From assembly GCF_004122735.1 (NCBI RefSeq), contig NZ_SDIF01000025.1, positions 1-64,000 of the forward strand: a stretch of DNA of 64,000 nucleotides. Direction: 5' to 3'. Positions 9,520-17,529 of this stretch are shown here, piece after piece. Positions within the stretch are counted from its first letter, which is position 1, and each line of letters opens with the position of its first letter. Below the pieces are notes generated by a model. That model was not told where the DNA came from and did not search any database. It saw nothing but the letters and a program-made list of their open reading frames with translations. Source of the DNA: Streptomyces sioyaensis. Its GTDB lineage: Bacteria > Actinomycetota > Actinomycetes > Streptomycetales > Streptomycetaceae. The translations under genes and the position numbers were made by a program.

Positions 9520-10545
9520 ATGAACGAGCAGGTTCGCAGGCGGCCCGACGGGTCCCGGCAGGCGCTGAGCGAGGCATATGACACCGCGCTGCTGGATCTG
9601 GACGGGGTCGTCTACGCCGGCGGACAGGCCATCGCGCATGCGGTCCCGTCGCTGACCACCGCACGGGACGGGGGGATGCACCTCGCCTATGTGACCAATA
9701 ACGCGGCCCGGACACCGCAGGCCGTGGCCGACCAGTTGTCCGGTTTCGGGCTGCCGACCGGCGCCGAGGACGTGATCACCTCGGCGCAGGCGGTGGCCCG
9801 GCTGATCTCCGAGCAGGTGCCGCCGGGCGCGCGGGTGCTGGCGATCGGCGGCGAGGGGCTGCTGGTGGCGCTGCGCGAGCGCGGGCTGGAGCCCGTCTTC
9901 TCCGCGGAGGACGATCCGGCGGCGGTGGTGCAGGGCTACGACCCCACGCTGGACTGGGCGCGGCTGGCGGAGGCCGCGTACGCGGTGCAGCGCGGGGTGC
10001 CGTGGTTCGCGTCCAACACCGATCTCACCATCCCCAAGGAGCGCGGGATCGCCCCGGGCAACGGTGCGTTGATCGAGGTGGTGCGGATCGCCGCGGGCGG
10101 ATCGCCGCAGGTGGCGGGCAAGCCGCAGCCGCCGATGCACCGGGAGACGGTGCTGCGGACCGGCGCGCGGCGGCCGCTGGTGATCGGCGACCGCCTCGAC
10201 ACGGACATCGAGGGCGCCTGCAACGGCGGCGTCGACTCGCTGCTGGTGCTCACCGGCGTCACCACCCCCGCCGAGCTGCTGGCCGCCCCGCCGCGGCACC
10301 GTCCCGCGTACGTGGAAGCGGACCTGCGCGGACTGCTGGCACCGCAGCCCGAGGTGACCGCGGACGGGGACGGATTCCGGTGCGGCGGCTGGCGGGCCGA
10401 GGCGTCCGGCGACACCCTCGCGGTGACCGGCGAGGGGACGCCGCTGGACGGGCTGCGGGCGCTGTGCGCGGCGGCCTGGACGGCCGCGGGGGACGGCAGT
10501 TGCGCGGCGGACGCGGGCAAGGCGCTGGCCCGGATCGGGATCTGA
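9520..10545 (+). CDS. HAD-superfamily hydrolase, NagD/phosphoglycolate phosphatase type
   Basis: The product is 341 residues. Motif I is LLDLDGVVYAG near residue 24, with the nucleophile and acid/base aspartates. VTNNAARTP is motif II, and GKPQPPMH followed by VIGDRLDTDIEGA gives motifs III and IV. This is the subclass IIA (NagD-like) arrangement, which removes phosphate from small phosphorylated metabolites; the substrate is not predictable. About 80 residues beyond the HAD fold are unassigned. The ATG at 9520 follows GCGAGGAG. Confidence 0.88.
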   Translation: MNEQVRRRPDGSRQALSEAYDTALLDLDGVVYAGGQAIAHAVPSLTTARDGGMHLAYVTNNAARTPQAVADQLSGFGLPTGAEDVITSAQAVARLISEQVPPGARVLAIGGEGLLVALRERGLEPVFSAEDDPAAVVQGYDPTLDWARLAEAAYAVQRGVPWFASNTDLTIPKERGIAPGNGALIEVVRIAAGGSPQVAGKPQPPMHRETVLRTGARRPLVIGDRLDTDIEGACNGGVDSLLVLTGVTTPAELLAAPPRHRPAYVEADLRGLLAPQPEVTADGDGFRCGGWRAEASGDTLAVTGEGTPLDGLRALCAAAWTAAGDGSCAADAGKALARIGI

Positions 10546-10627
10546 GGGCCGGGGCTCCGGCGGCGGGGCCCGGTGCGGTGCGCCCCGGCCGGCACGGGCC
10601 CGCCACCCCGCCGCCGCTGCGGGTGAC

Positions 10628-11557
10628 TCACTCGCCCCGGGATGTCGCCGCCGCGGCCGTCAGCTCCGCGAGCAGGTCCTCCTCGGTGGCGCCGCGCCGC
10701 CAGTAGCCGGTGAACGTGACGGCCCTGCGGTCGATGCCGCGCTCGCGGACCAGGTGGCGGCGCACCGCCTTGACCGTCCCGGCCTCGCCGGCGACCCAGG
10801 CGTACGGGGTGCCCGCGGGCAGTTCGGCGGCGCGCAGTGCGTCGAGCACCGGCTCGCCGTGTGCGGTGGTGGCCTCGTCGCGGACCAGCCAGGTGATCTC
10901 GGCGTCGGCGAAGGACGGCAGCTGCTGCCGGTCGTCCTCGTGCGCGATCTCGATCCAGACCTTGGCGGGGGTGCCGGGGGAGAGCCAGGACAGGATGCCG
11001 GCGATCGCGGGCAGCGCCGTCGTGTCGCCGGTGAGCAGGATCCAGTCGGTGCCGGCCGGCGGGCGGAAGTCGACCCCGCCGTTGTCCTCGACGGCCGGGG
11101 CGAGCACGGTCAGCCGGTCGCCGGGCCGGGCGCGGGCGGCCCAGCGGGAGGCCGGGCCGCCGGCCGTGAGGGGGGCACCTCCCTGCTCGAACGGAGTTGA
11201 GAGCTTGGGGGAGGCCCCCGGCTCCGCGCCGTGCAGGGCGAAGTCCACATCGAACTCCGCAGGGTCAGGGCGCTGTGCGCGGATCGTGTACGAGCGCATC
11301 ACCGCCCGCTCGGCCGGATCCTGCGCCCGCCAGGCGGCGTACCAGCCGTCGCCGGTGTCGTCGAGGACCGGCCGGTCCTGATGGGGCTGCGGGAGGAAGA
11401 GCTTGAAGCGCTGGTCGCGACCGCCGGACGCCAGCTCGGCCAGCCGATCGCCGCCGAAGGTGACCCGCACCATGGACGGGCCCAGCCGCCGGGTGCGCAG
11501 GACCTGGACCTCGAAGAAGCGGAACGGTGTGGTGGCGGGGGCGGCTGTCGTGGTCAT
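10628..11557 (-). CDS. Siderophore-interacting protein (ferric-siderophore reductase)
   Basis: The product is 309 residues, of the SIP family of FAD/NAD(P)H flavoproteins that reduce and release iron from ferric siderophores in the cytosol. RSYTIRAQ is the flavin-binding motif, followed by the FAD and NAD(P)H domains (LLTGDTTALPAIAGIL, then YAWVAGEAG, and a terminal FTGYWRRG). The ATG at 11557 is preceded by CCGGGAGG. It lies downstream of the binding lipoprotein on the same strand across a 182-bp gap. Residues about 113-129 are encoded by a dispersed palindromic repeat and may be an insertion relative to homologues. It could be the DesF-type partner of the des system, but that is inference. 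Confidence 0.9.
   Translation of the reverse strand: MTTTAAPATTPFRFFEVQVLRTRRLGPSMVRVTFGGDRLAELASGGRDQRFKLFLPQPHQDRPVLDDTGDGWYAAWRAQDPAERAVMRSYTIRAQRPDPAEFDVDFALHGAEPGASPKLSTPFEQGGAPLTAGGPASRWAARARPGDRLTVLAPAVEDNGGVDFRPPAGTDWILLTGDTTALPAIAGILSWLSPGTPAKVWIEIAHEDDRQQLPSFADAEITWLVRDEATTAHGEPVLDALRAAELPAGTPYAWVAGEAGTVKAVRRHLVRERGIDRRAVTFTGYWRRGATEEDLLAELTAAAATSRGE
11171..11219. repeat. Dispersed palindromic repeat, copy A (inside SIP gene)
   Basis: GGGGGCACCTCCC and GGGGGAGGCCCCC form imperfect inverted arms around about 23 nt. The first 13-mer recurs exactly at 46727-46739, and a related copy lies at 36200-36237. Confidence 0.7.
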
Positions 11558-11589
11558 GCGGGGAACCTCCCGGGGCGGACTGCGGTGGT

Positions 11590-11660
11590 GCGACGGCGGG
11601 TGAAGGGGGCCGGTCTGCGGCGGCGGGTGAACGGGGCCGGTGTGCGGCGGCGGGTGTGCG
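11590..11660. repeat. 27-bp tandem repeat in leader of SIP gene
   Basis: Units beginning GCG(A/G)CGGCGGG start at 11590, 11617 and 11644 (27-bp period, about 2.5 copies). They fill the gap between the lipoprotein gene and the SIP gene. No coding role is apparent. Confidence 0.7.
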
Positions 11661-11739
11661 GTGCGGTTGCGGCGGAGCGCGCCGGCCGGGGCCGCGGCCG
11701 GGGCGGCTTGCCACCCCGGCCTGCCACCCCGGCCGGGCG

Positions 11740-12768
11740 TCAGTTGACCTTCCTGGCGCTGCCGATCGCCTTGGCGAGCGACTCGATGAGCGGGGCGGCG
11801 CCCGCGTAGGAGAAGCGGGGCTCGCTCGACCAGGGGGTGATCTGGTGCGCCTTGACGGCGGGCAGCTTGGCCCAGGAGGGCTTGGCGGCCAGGTCCTTGG
11901 GCTGGAGAGTGGCGGTCCGGTTGTCCAGCAGCAGCACGTCCGCCGTGTACTTGTCGGCGTTCTCCCAGCTCAGGCTCTCGAAGTAGCCGCCCTTGTCCAG
12001 GTGGTCGGGGACGATCAGGTCGACGCCGAGGGACTTGTAGTACATGAGGTCGGCGTTGATGCCGGGGTTGGAGGCGTAGAAGAGGTCGGGGCTGCCGGAG
12101 CAGGCGAGCACCTTGACCGGGTGGGACCTGGCGGCCTTGCGCAGCGCCTCGGAGGCCTTCTCGAAGCGGGCCTTGCCGTCGGTGACCTTCTTGGCCTTGA
12201 GGTCGGCGCCGAGCGACTCCGCCAGCTCGGCGTAGCGCTCGATGATCTTGACGAGCGGGGTGCGGGCGGCGGTGAGGGCAACGGACTTGGCCAGCTTGGT
12301 GATCTTGTCCTTGCTGTCGTCCGGTACGAACCACAGCGCGCCCGGCTCGTACATGTTGGTGACCAGCAGATCGGGGCGCAGGGCCGCGTACTTCTCGACG
12401 TTGAACTGGTTGTAGGCGTTGCCCAGGATGGTGACCTTGTCGATGTCCAGGTCGCCGGCCTGCGGGTCGGGCCGGCCGTTCTTCAGCTTGGTGGGGCCGA
12501 AGACGCCGACGATCTGCTCGTCGATCCCGAAGTCGTGCAGCGCGGCCGCGGTGCCGGTGAAAGCGACGATGCGCTGGGGGGTGTGCGCCAGGGACACCTT
12601 CTCCTTGCGGTCGTCGGTGAAGGTCCAGGAGCCTTTCCCGGCACTGCCGTTGGTGCCTCCCGGGCCCTTGCCCCCGCCGCAGGCGGCCAGCAGGGCGCCG
12701 ATACCGACGGCGCCGCCCGCGGCCAGGATGCCGCGACGGGAGACAGGGGTGCTTCGGGAGGTACTCAT
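11740..12768 (-). CDS. Iron-siderophore-binding lipoprotein (FecB/PBP family)
   Basis: The product is 342 residues, the extracellular binding component of an iron-siderophore ABC importer. The N-terminus carries SRRGIL, a Tat-like twin-arginine motif, and a lipobox LLAAC, so it is probably a Tat-exported, lipid-anchored protein. The mature part (QRIVAFTGTAAALHDFGID, DLLVTNMYEPG) fits class III substrate-binding proteins. The ATG at 12768 is used; longer frames cross the divergent promoter. It is divergent from the permease genes with an iron box between. It may take up the desferrioxamines made by the des operon (DesE-like), but another hydroxamate is equally possible. Confidence 0.9.
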   Translation of the reverse strand: MSTSRSTPVSRRGILAAGGAVGIGALLAACGGGKGPGGTNGSAGKGSWTFTDDRKEKVSLAHTPQRIVAFTGTAAALHDFGIDEQIVGVFGPTKLKNGRPDPQAGDLDIDKVTILGNAYNQFNVEKYAALRPDLLVTNMYEPGALWFVPDDSKDKITKLAKSVALTAARTPLVKIIERYAELAESLGADLKAKKVTDGKARFEKASEALRKAARSHPVKVLACSGSPDLFYASNPGINADLMYYKSLGVDLIVPDHLDKGGYFESLSWENADKYTADVLLLDNRTATLQPKDLAAKPSWAKLPAVKAHQITPWSSEPRFSYAGAAPLIESLAKAIGSARKVN

Positions 12769-12808
12769 GGCGTCTGCGCTTCTCTCGTGGGGGCCGACAC
12801 GGTCAATG

Positions 12809-12827
12809 TGAGGGTAGGCTAACCTAA
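12809..12827. promoter_or_regulatory. Iron box in the divergent siderophore-uptake promoter
   Basis: On the minus strand it reads TTAGGTTAGCCTACCCTCA, close to the iron-box consensus seen complete upstream of desA. It lies 41 bp from the lipoprotein start and 5 bp from the permease GTG start, so one operator could repress both directions. Confidence 0.85.
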
Positions 12828-12832
12828 CTAAC

Positions 12833-13882
12833 GTGTTGGTTGACAGTCCCCCCGAAGCACCGGCCACCCCGGCCCCGGTGTCACCCCGGCGACGACAGGT
12901 CCTGCGCAGTGCGGGGCTGTTCGCCTCCGTGGCCGTACTGGCCGTCGTCGCCGTCCTCGGCATCGCCGTCGGCGCGAAACAGATCCCCCTCGACCAGGTG
13001 TGGCACGGGGTGTTCCACTACACCGGCACCGACACCGATGTGGTCGTCCGCGATGTCCGCTTCCCCCGCACCCTGCTCGGTCTGCTCGTCGGCGCCGCCC
13101 TCGGCCTGGCCGGCACGGTCATGCAGGCGCTGACCCGAAATCCCCTGGCGGACCCCGGAGTTCTCGGTATCAACGCCGGCGCCTCGGCCGCGGTCGTCAC
13201 CGCCATCAGCTTCTTCGGCGTCACCTCGCTGTCCGGCTATGTGTGGTGCGCCTTCGCCGGCGCCGCAGCGGTCTCCGTCGCCGTGTACGTCCTCGGCGGC
13301 ACCCGCGGCGCCACGCCCGTACGGCTCGCCCTCGCCGGCACCGCGCTGACCGCCGTCCTCGTCGGCTACCTCAACGCGGTCAACCTGATGGACACCGCGG
13401 CGCTGGACAAGATGCGCTTCTGGACGGTGGGTTCGCTGGCCACGGCCACCATGCCGACGGTGACCCGGATCGCGCCGTTCCTGGCGGTGGGCGCCGTCCT
13501 CGCGCTGCTGCTCGCCCGGCCGCTGAACGCCCTCGCGCTCGGCGACGACCAGGCGCGGGCGCTGGGCACCCGGCTGACCCGCACCCGGCTGCTGGCGATG
13601 GTCACCGTCACCCTGCTGTGCGGCGGGGCGACCGCCGCCTGCGGCCCGATCGTCTACGTGGGCCTGATGGTTCCGCATGCCGTACGGGCCCTGACCGGGC
13701 CCGATCTGCGCTGGGTCCTGCCGTACTCCGCGGTGCTCTCGCCGGTGCTGCTGGTCGGTGCGGATGTGCTCGGACGGGTCGTGGCCCGGCCCGGCGAGCT
13801 CCAGGTCGGCATCGTGACGGCCCTCGCCGGCGGGCCGGTCTTCATCTACCTCGTACGGCGTCGGAGGATGGCCCAGCTGTGA
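12833..13882 (+). CDS. FecCD-family siderophore ABC permease 1
   Basis: The product is 349 residues, a polytopic permease of the FecCD/BtuC family. It has many hydrophobic helices, the family segment RFPRTLLGLLVGAALGLAG, and TRNPLADPGVLGINAGAS near residues 100-120. Near the C-terminus are GPIVYVGLMVPHAVR and a terminal basic tail. The GTG at 12833 is the furthest upstream plausible start. It has no Shine-Dalgarno sequence and lies 7 nt after TAACCT, a plausible -10 box, so the mRNA may be leaderless. It overlaps the next permease by GTGA. Confidence 0.92.
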   Translation: MLVDSPPEAPATPAPVSPRRRQVLRSAGLFASVAVLAVVAVLGIAVGAKQIPLDQVWHGVFHYTGTDTDVVVRDVRFPRTLLGLLVGAALGLAGTVMQALTRNPLADPGVLGINAGASAAVVTAISFFGVTSLSGYVWCAFAGAAAVSVAVYVLGGTRGATPVRLALAGTALTAVLVGYLNAVNLMDTAALDKMRFWTVGSLATATMPTVTRIAPFLAVGAVLALLLARPLNALALGDDQARALGTRLTRTRLLAMVTVTLLCGGATAACGPIVYVGLMVPHAVRALTGPDLRWVLPYSAVLSPVLLVGADVLGRVVARPGELQVGIVTALAGGPVFIYLVRRRRMAQL

Positions 13883-14997
13883 GCGCGACCGTGAAATCCG
13901 GGCAGGAGACCGAGCAGCGGCGGACGAAGGGGGCCCGACGCGGTCGGCGAGCGGGGGCGGCCCGGCGGACCAGAACGGTGCGCACCAAGGGCGGGCTCTC
14001 GCTGCGCCTGGAACCACGCGCCCTGTGGACCGGACTGCTGCTGCTGGCCCTCGCGCTGGCCGCCGGCGTCGCCCTGATCGGCTCCGGCGACTACCCGATG
14101 ACGCCGGCCGAGGTGATCGCCACCCTGACCGGCGGCGGCGACGCCGGCCGGCAGTTCGTCGTGCAGGACCTGCGGCTGCCGAGGGTGCTGGTGGGGCTGC
14201 TGGTCGGCGCCGCGTTCGGGATCGCCGGGGCGGTCTTCCAGACCGTCTCCCGCAACCCGCTGGGCAGCCCCGACGTCCTCGGCTTCGCCCAGGGCTCGTC
14301 CGTCGGCGCGCTGGTCGTCATCGTCTTCTTCCAGGGCGGCGGTTTCGCGGTCGCCGCCGGAGCGGTCGTCGGCGGCCTGGTCACCGGCCTCGGCATCTTC
14401 CTGCTCGCCTGGCAGCGCGGCATCCACGGCTACCGCTTCGTGCTGGTCGGCATCGGAGCCGGCGCGATGCTCTACGCGATGGTGCTCTACCTCCTGACCA
14501 AGGCGAACATCGTCGAGGCGACCCGGGCCACCACCTGGATGACCGGTTCCCTCAACGGCCGTGACTGGAGCCAGGTCTGGCCGCCGGCCGCCGTCTGCGC
14601 CGTCCTCGTCCCGCTGCTGCTGTGCCACGGGCGGGCGCTGCGCATGCTGGAGATGGGCGATGACGCGGCGGCCGCGCTGGGCGTACGGGTCGGCCGGGTC
14701 CGCGTCGTCGTGCTGATCGCGGCGGTCGTACTGGTCTCCGTCGCCACCGCCGCGGCCGGGCCGATCTCCTTCGTGGCGCTCAGCGCACCCCAGCTCGCCC
14801 GGCGGCTGACCGGCTCTCCCGGCCCCAACCTCCTGCCGTCCGCCCTGATGGGAGCCGCCCTGCTGGTCGCCGCCGACTGGTCCTCGCAGCGGCTCTTCGG
14901 CGCGGACCAGCTGCCGGTGGGGGTGCTCACCGGCGTCCTCGGCGGCGGCTATCTGCTGTGGCTGCTGGCCACGGAGCGCCGGGCGGGCCGGATATGA
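13879..14997 (+). CDS. FecCD-family siderophore ABC permease 2
   Basis: The product is 372 residues and is the second half of the heterodimeric membrane channel. It carries LRLPRVLVGLLVGAAFGIAG, SRNPLGSPDVLGFAQGSS and AGPISFVALSAPQLARR, all matching the FecCD family, after a basic, probably cytosolic N-terminus of about 45 residues. The GTG start overlaps the previous stop (GTGA), and the stop overlaps an ATG of the ATPase frame (ATGA), so the three genes are translationally coupled. Confidence 0.92.
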   Translation: MSATVKSGQETEQRRTKGARRGRRAGAARRTRTVRTKGGLSLRLEPRALWTGLLLLALALAAGVALIGSGDYPMTPAEVIATLTGGGDAGRQFVVQDLRLPRVLVGLLVGAAFGIAGAVFQTVSRNPLGSPDVLGFAQGSSVGALVVIVFFQGGGFAVAAGAVVGGLVTGLGIFLLAWQRGIHGYRFVLVGIGAGAMLYAMVLYLLTKANIVEATRATTWMTGSLNGRDWSQVWPPAAVCAVLVPLLLCHGRALRMLEMGDDAAAALGVRVGRVRVVVLIAAVVLVSVATAAAGPISFVALSAPQLARRLTGSPGPNLLPSALMGAALLVAADWSSQRLFGADQLPVGVLTGVLGGGYLLWLLATERRAGRI

Positions 14998-15092
14998 GCG
15001 GCCCGGCGAGCGGCGGGCGGCGGCCCGCGGCCGCACCGTCGCCCGTACCACCGGACCCCAACAGCGATACGACAACCCCCAGGAGCGCTGAC

Positions 15093-15944
15093 GTGAGCCG
15101 TCTCACGGCCGAGCAGGTCACCCTCGCCTACGACCAGCGGGTCATCGCCGAGAATCTCTCGGTCGCCGTCCCCGACCACTCCTTCACGGTCATCGTCGGC
15201 CCGAACGCCTGCGGCAAGTCCACGCTGCTGCGCGCGCTGTCGCGGATGCTGAAGCCGGCCGCGGGCTCGGTGCTGCTGGACGGCTCCGCGATCTCCTCGC
15301 AGCCGGCCAAGAAGGTCGCCAGGACCCTCGGGCTGCTGCCGCAGTCCTCGATCGCCCCGGACGGGATCACCGTGTCGGACCTGGTCGCGCGCGGCCGCTA
15401 CCCGCACCAGGGCCTGCTGCGGCAGTGGTCGGCGAAGGACGAGCGGATCGTCCGGGAGTCGATGGCGGCCACCGGTGTCGACGGGCTGGCCGACCGCTGT
15501 GTCGACGAGCTGTCCGGCGGGCAGCGCCAGCGGGTGTGGATCGCGATGGCGCTCGCCCAGCAGACGCCGCTGTTCCTGCTGGACGAGCCGACGACCTATC
15601 TGGACATCCAGCATCAGATCGAGGTGCTGGACCTGTGCGCGGAGCTCCACGAGGAGCAGGGGCGCACCCTGGTCGCGGTGCTGCACGACCTCAACCACGC
15701 GGCCCGGTACGCGACCCACCTCATCGCCATGAAGGACGGTGCGGTCGTCGCCGAGGGCGCGCCGGGCGACATCGTCACCGCGGAGCTGGTGGAACGGGTC
15801 TTCGGGCTCGGCTGCCAGATCATCGAGGACCCGGAGACCGGCACCCCGCTGGTCGTCCCCGCCGCCCGCCGGCACCGGAACCGCGGCGGCCGGGCCGTGG
15901 CCGGGCAGGCGTCGGGCGAGGCGGCGACTACAGCAGCGTCCTGA
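15093..15944 (+). CDS. Siderophore ABC transporter ATPase (FepC-like)
   Basis: The product is 283 residues. Walker A is GPNACGKST, the signature is LSGGQRQR, Walker B is LFLLDEPT, and the switch His is in VLHDLNHA, all intact. It powers import of ferric siderophore through the two FecCD permeases. The GTG at 15093 is chosen because AGGAG lies 7 nt upstream. The alternative ATG at 14994 overlaps the permease stop and would add 33 Pro/Ala-rich residues. The 3' end overlaps the convergent SCP2-like gene by 17 bp. Confidence 0.9.
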   Translation: MSRLTAEQVTLAYDQRVIAENLSVAVPDHSFTVIVGPNACGKSTLLRALSRMLKPAAGSVLLDGSAISSQPAKKVARTLGLLPQSSIAPDGITVSDLVARGRYPHQGLLRQWSAKDERIVRESMAATGVDGLADRCVDELSGGQRQRVWIAMALAQQTPLFLLDEPTTYLDIQHQIEVLDLCAELHEEQGRTLVAVLHDLNHAARYATHLIAMKDGAVVAEGAPGDIVTAELVERVFGLGCQIIEDPETGTPLVVPAARRHRNRGGRAVAGQASGEAATTAAS

Positions 15945-16275
15945 GGCGCAGCAGGTCGCGCAGGCCGGCCTCCAGCTTGACGCGGCCGCTGCTCCAGGCC
16001 CGGGCGAAGTTCAGCTCCCCGTCCACCAGGGCGACCAGATCGTTGCCGGTCATGGTCAGACGGATATCGGCCTTGTGCGGGGGCGGGCCGGGGACGGCGC
16101 TCACCTCCTGGATGGTGCCGTCGGCCAGCCGCCCCACGAAGGTCACATCGAGGTCCGTGATGCGGCAGCTGAGCGAACGGTGGACCGCGGTGGCCCCGCG
16201 GACCCTGCCGTCAGCCGAGGACATGTTCTGGGCCAGCCGGTCGAGAGCGGCGCGGCACTGGTCGAGAGTTGCCAT
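15928..16275 (-). CDS. SCP2 sterol-binding domain protein
   Basis: The product is 115 residues, a single small alpha/beta domain. A central DGTIQEVSAVPGPPPHKADIRL and LVDGELNFARAWSSGRVKLEAGLRDLLRLR fit the SCP2 lipid-binding fold, including the terminal Gly-x-Val/Leu-lysine strand. The ligand is unknown. The ATG at 16275 lacks a Shine-Dalgarno sequence; TATCGT lies 8 nt upstream, so it may be leaderless. It is convergent with the ATPase gene. Confidence 0.8.
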   Translation of the reverse strand: MATLDQCRAALDRLAQNMSSADGRVRGATAVHRSLSCRITDLDVTFVGRLADGTIQEVSAVPGPPPHKADIRLTMTGNDLVALVDGELNFARAWSSGRVKLEAGLRDLLRLRTLL

Positions 16276-16349
16276 CGGAAGCGACGATACGCCAGGTCGG
16301 GGACGGCTCGTTCGTCCGTGGTGCCCTTCGCCGAGGTAGCGTCGGGGGC

Positions 16350-16706
16350 ATGGAACAGCCGATGTCCGGCCCGGAGCCGGAGGCACCCGCACCCGCCGGG
16401 CCCGGGGAGCCGGAGGAGCGCGTGGAGCCCGAGGACGGCGGAGCGGGGGAAGCGGCCGGTGCCGGGGCGGCCGGGCCTGCCGGGCCGCAGCCGATCGGGG
16501 TGGGGGTGACCCCCACCGGCCAGGCCGCGGTCGACGCCCGGCTGCGGCGCCTCGCCGACGCCGACCACCTCCCCGCCGACGGCCACCTCCCGGTGTACGA
16601 GGATGTGCACCGTGGGCTGCGCGACGTGCTGGCCGCCCTCGACCAGCACCCCGGGCCGCCCGCACCGTCCTCGACTTTCTCGACGCCGCACGACAACAGG
16701 AGCTGA
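16350..16706 (+). CDS. Small hypothetical protein upstream of tlyA
   Basis: The predicted protein has 118 residues. The first half is rich in Pro, Glu, Gly and Ala and likely disordered. The second half (GQAAVDARLRRLADADHLPADGHLPVYEDVHRGLRDVLAALDQ) looks helical and is the part most likely to be conserved. It ends 7 bp before tlyA and is probably co-transcribed with it. No catalytic motif is visible and no function can be assigned. Confidence 0.75.
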   Translation: MEQPMSGPEPEAPAPAGPGEPEERVEPEDGGAGEAAGAGAAGPAGPQPIGVGVTPTGQAAVDARLRRLADADHLPADGHLPVYEDVHRGLRDVLAALDQHPGPPAPSSTFSTPHDNRS

Positions 16707-16713
16707 ACCACAG

Positions 16714-17529
16714 GTGGCAGGAGTGGCACGACGCCGACTCGACGCGGAGCTGGTGCGCCGCAAGCTGGCCCGTTCGCGCGAGCACGCCAGCCAGCTGATC
16801 GCCGCGGGCCGGGTGACCGTGGGCGGCGCGACCGCGACGAAACCGGCCACCCAGGTGGAGACCAGCGCGGCCGTGGTCGTCCGGGCGGACGAGAGCGATC
16901 CGGACTACGTCTCGCGCGGCGGGCACAAGCTCGCCGGCGCCCTCGCCGCCTTCGTTCCGCTCGGCCTGAAGATCGAGGGCCGGCGGGCGCTGGACGCCGG
17001 CGCCTCGACCGGTGGCTTCACCGATGTCCTGCTGCGGGCCGGCGCCGGCCATGTCGTCGCCGTCGACGTCGGGTACGGACAGCTCGCCTGGTCGCTGCAG
17101 AGCGACGAGCGGGTCACCGTCAAGGACCGCACCAACGTGCGGGAACTGACACTCGACCAGATCGACTCGCAGCCCGTCGACCTCGTCGTGGGCGATCTCT
17201 CGTTCATCCCGCTGGGACTCGTGCTGCCCGCGCTGGCCGCCTGTGCGGCGCCCGACGCGGACCTGGTGCTGATGGTCAAGCCGCAGTTCGAGGTGGGCAA
17301 GGAGCGGCTGGGCAGCGGCGGGGTGGTGCGCAGTGCGCAGCTGCGGGCCGAGGCGGTACGGGCCGTCGCCGAGCGGGCGGCCGCGCTCGGTTTTGGCGTA
17401 CTTGGCGTAACTGCGAGCCCGCTGCCGGGTCCTTCGGGAAATGTCGAGTACTTTCTGTGGCTGCGCGCCGGGGCGCCTGCACTCGACCCGGCGGACGTCG
17501 ACCGTGCAGTGGCGGAGGGGCCTCGTTGA
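16714..17529 (+). CDS. tlyA: TlyA family rRNA 2'-O-methyltransferase / haemolysin-like
   Basis: The product is 271 residues. An N-terminal S4 RNA-binding domain (RRRLDAELVRRKLARSREHASQLIAAGRVTVGG) is followed by an FtsJ-like methyltransferase domain. The SAM-binding motif is LDAGASTGGFTDVLL near residue 92. VVGDLSFIPL and VLMVKPQFEVG carry the expected Asp and Lys. TlyA methylates 16S and 23S rRNA riboses in mycobacteria and affects capreomycin sensitivity. The GTG at 16714 has AGGAG 11 nt upstream; a second GTG at 16723 is possible. Confidence 0.92.
   Translation: MAGVARRRLDAELVRRKLARSREHASQLIAAGRVTVGGATATKPATQVETSAAVVVRADESDPDYVSRGGHKLAGALAAFVPLGLKIEGRRALDAGASTGGFTDVLLRAGAGHVVAVDVGYGQLAWSLQSDERVTVKDRTNVRELTLDQIDSQPVDLVVGDLSFIPLGLVLPALAACAAPDADLVLMVKPQFEVGKERLGSGGVVRSAQLRAEAVRAVAERAAALGFGVLGVTASPLPGPSGNVEYFLWLRAGAPALDPADVDRAVAEGPR

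Noticed and set aside
9337..10299. Minus-strand frame of 320 residues over the HAD gene
   Set aside because: It is the GC3-driven shadow of a clearly coding plus-strand gene with complete HAD motifs.
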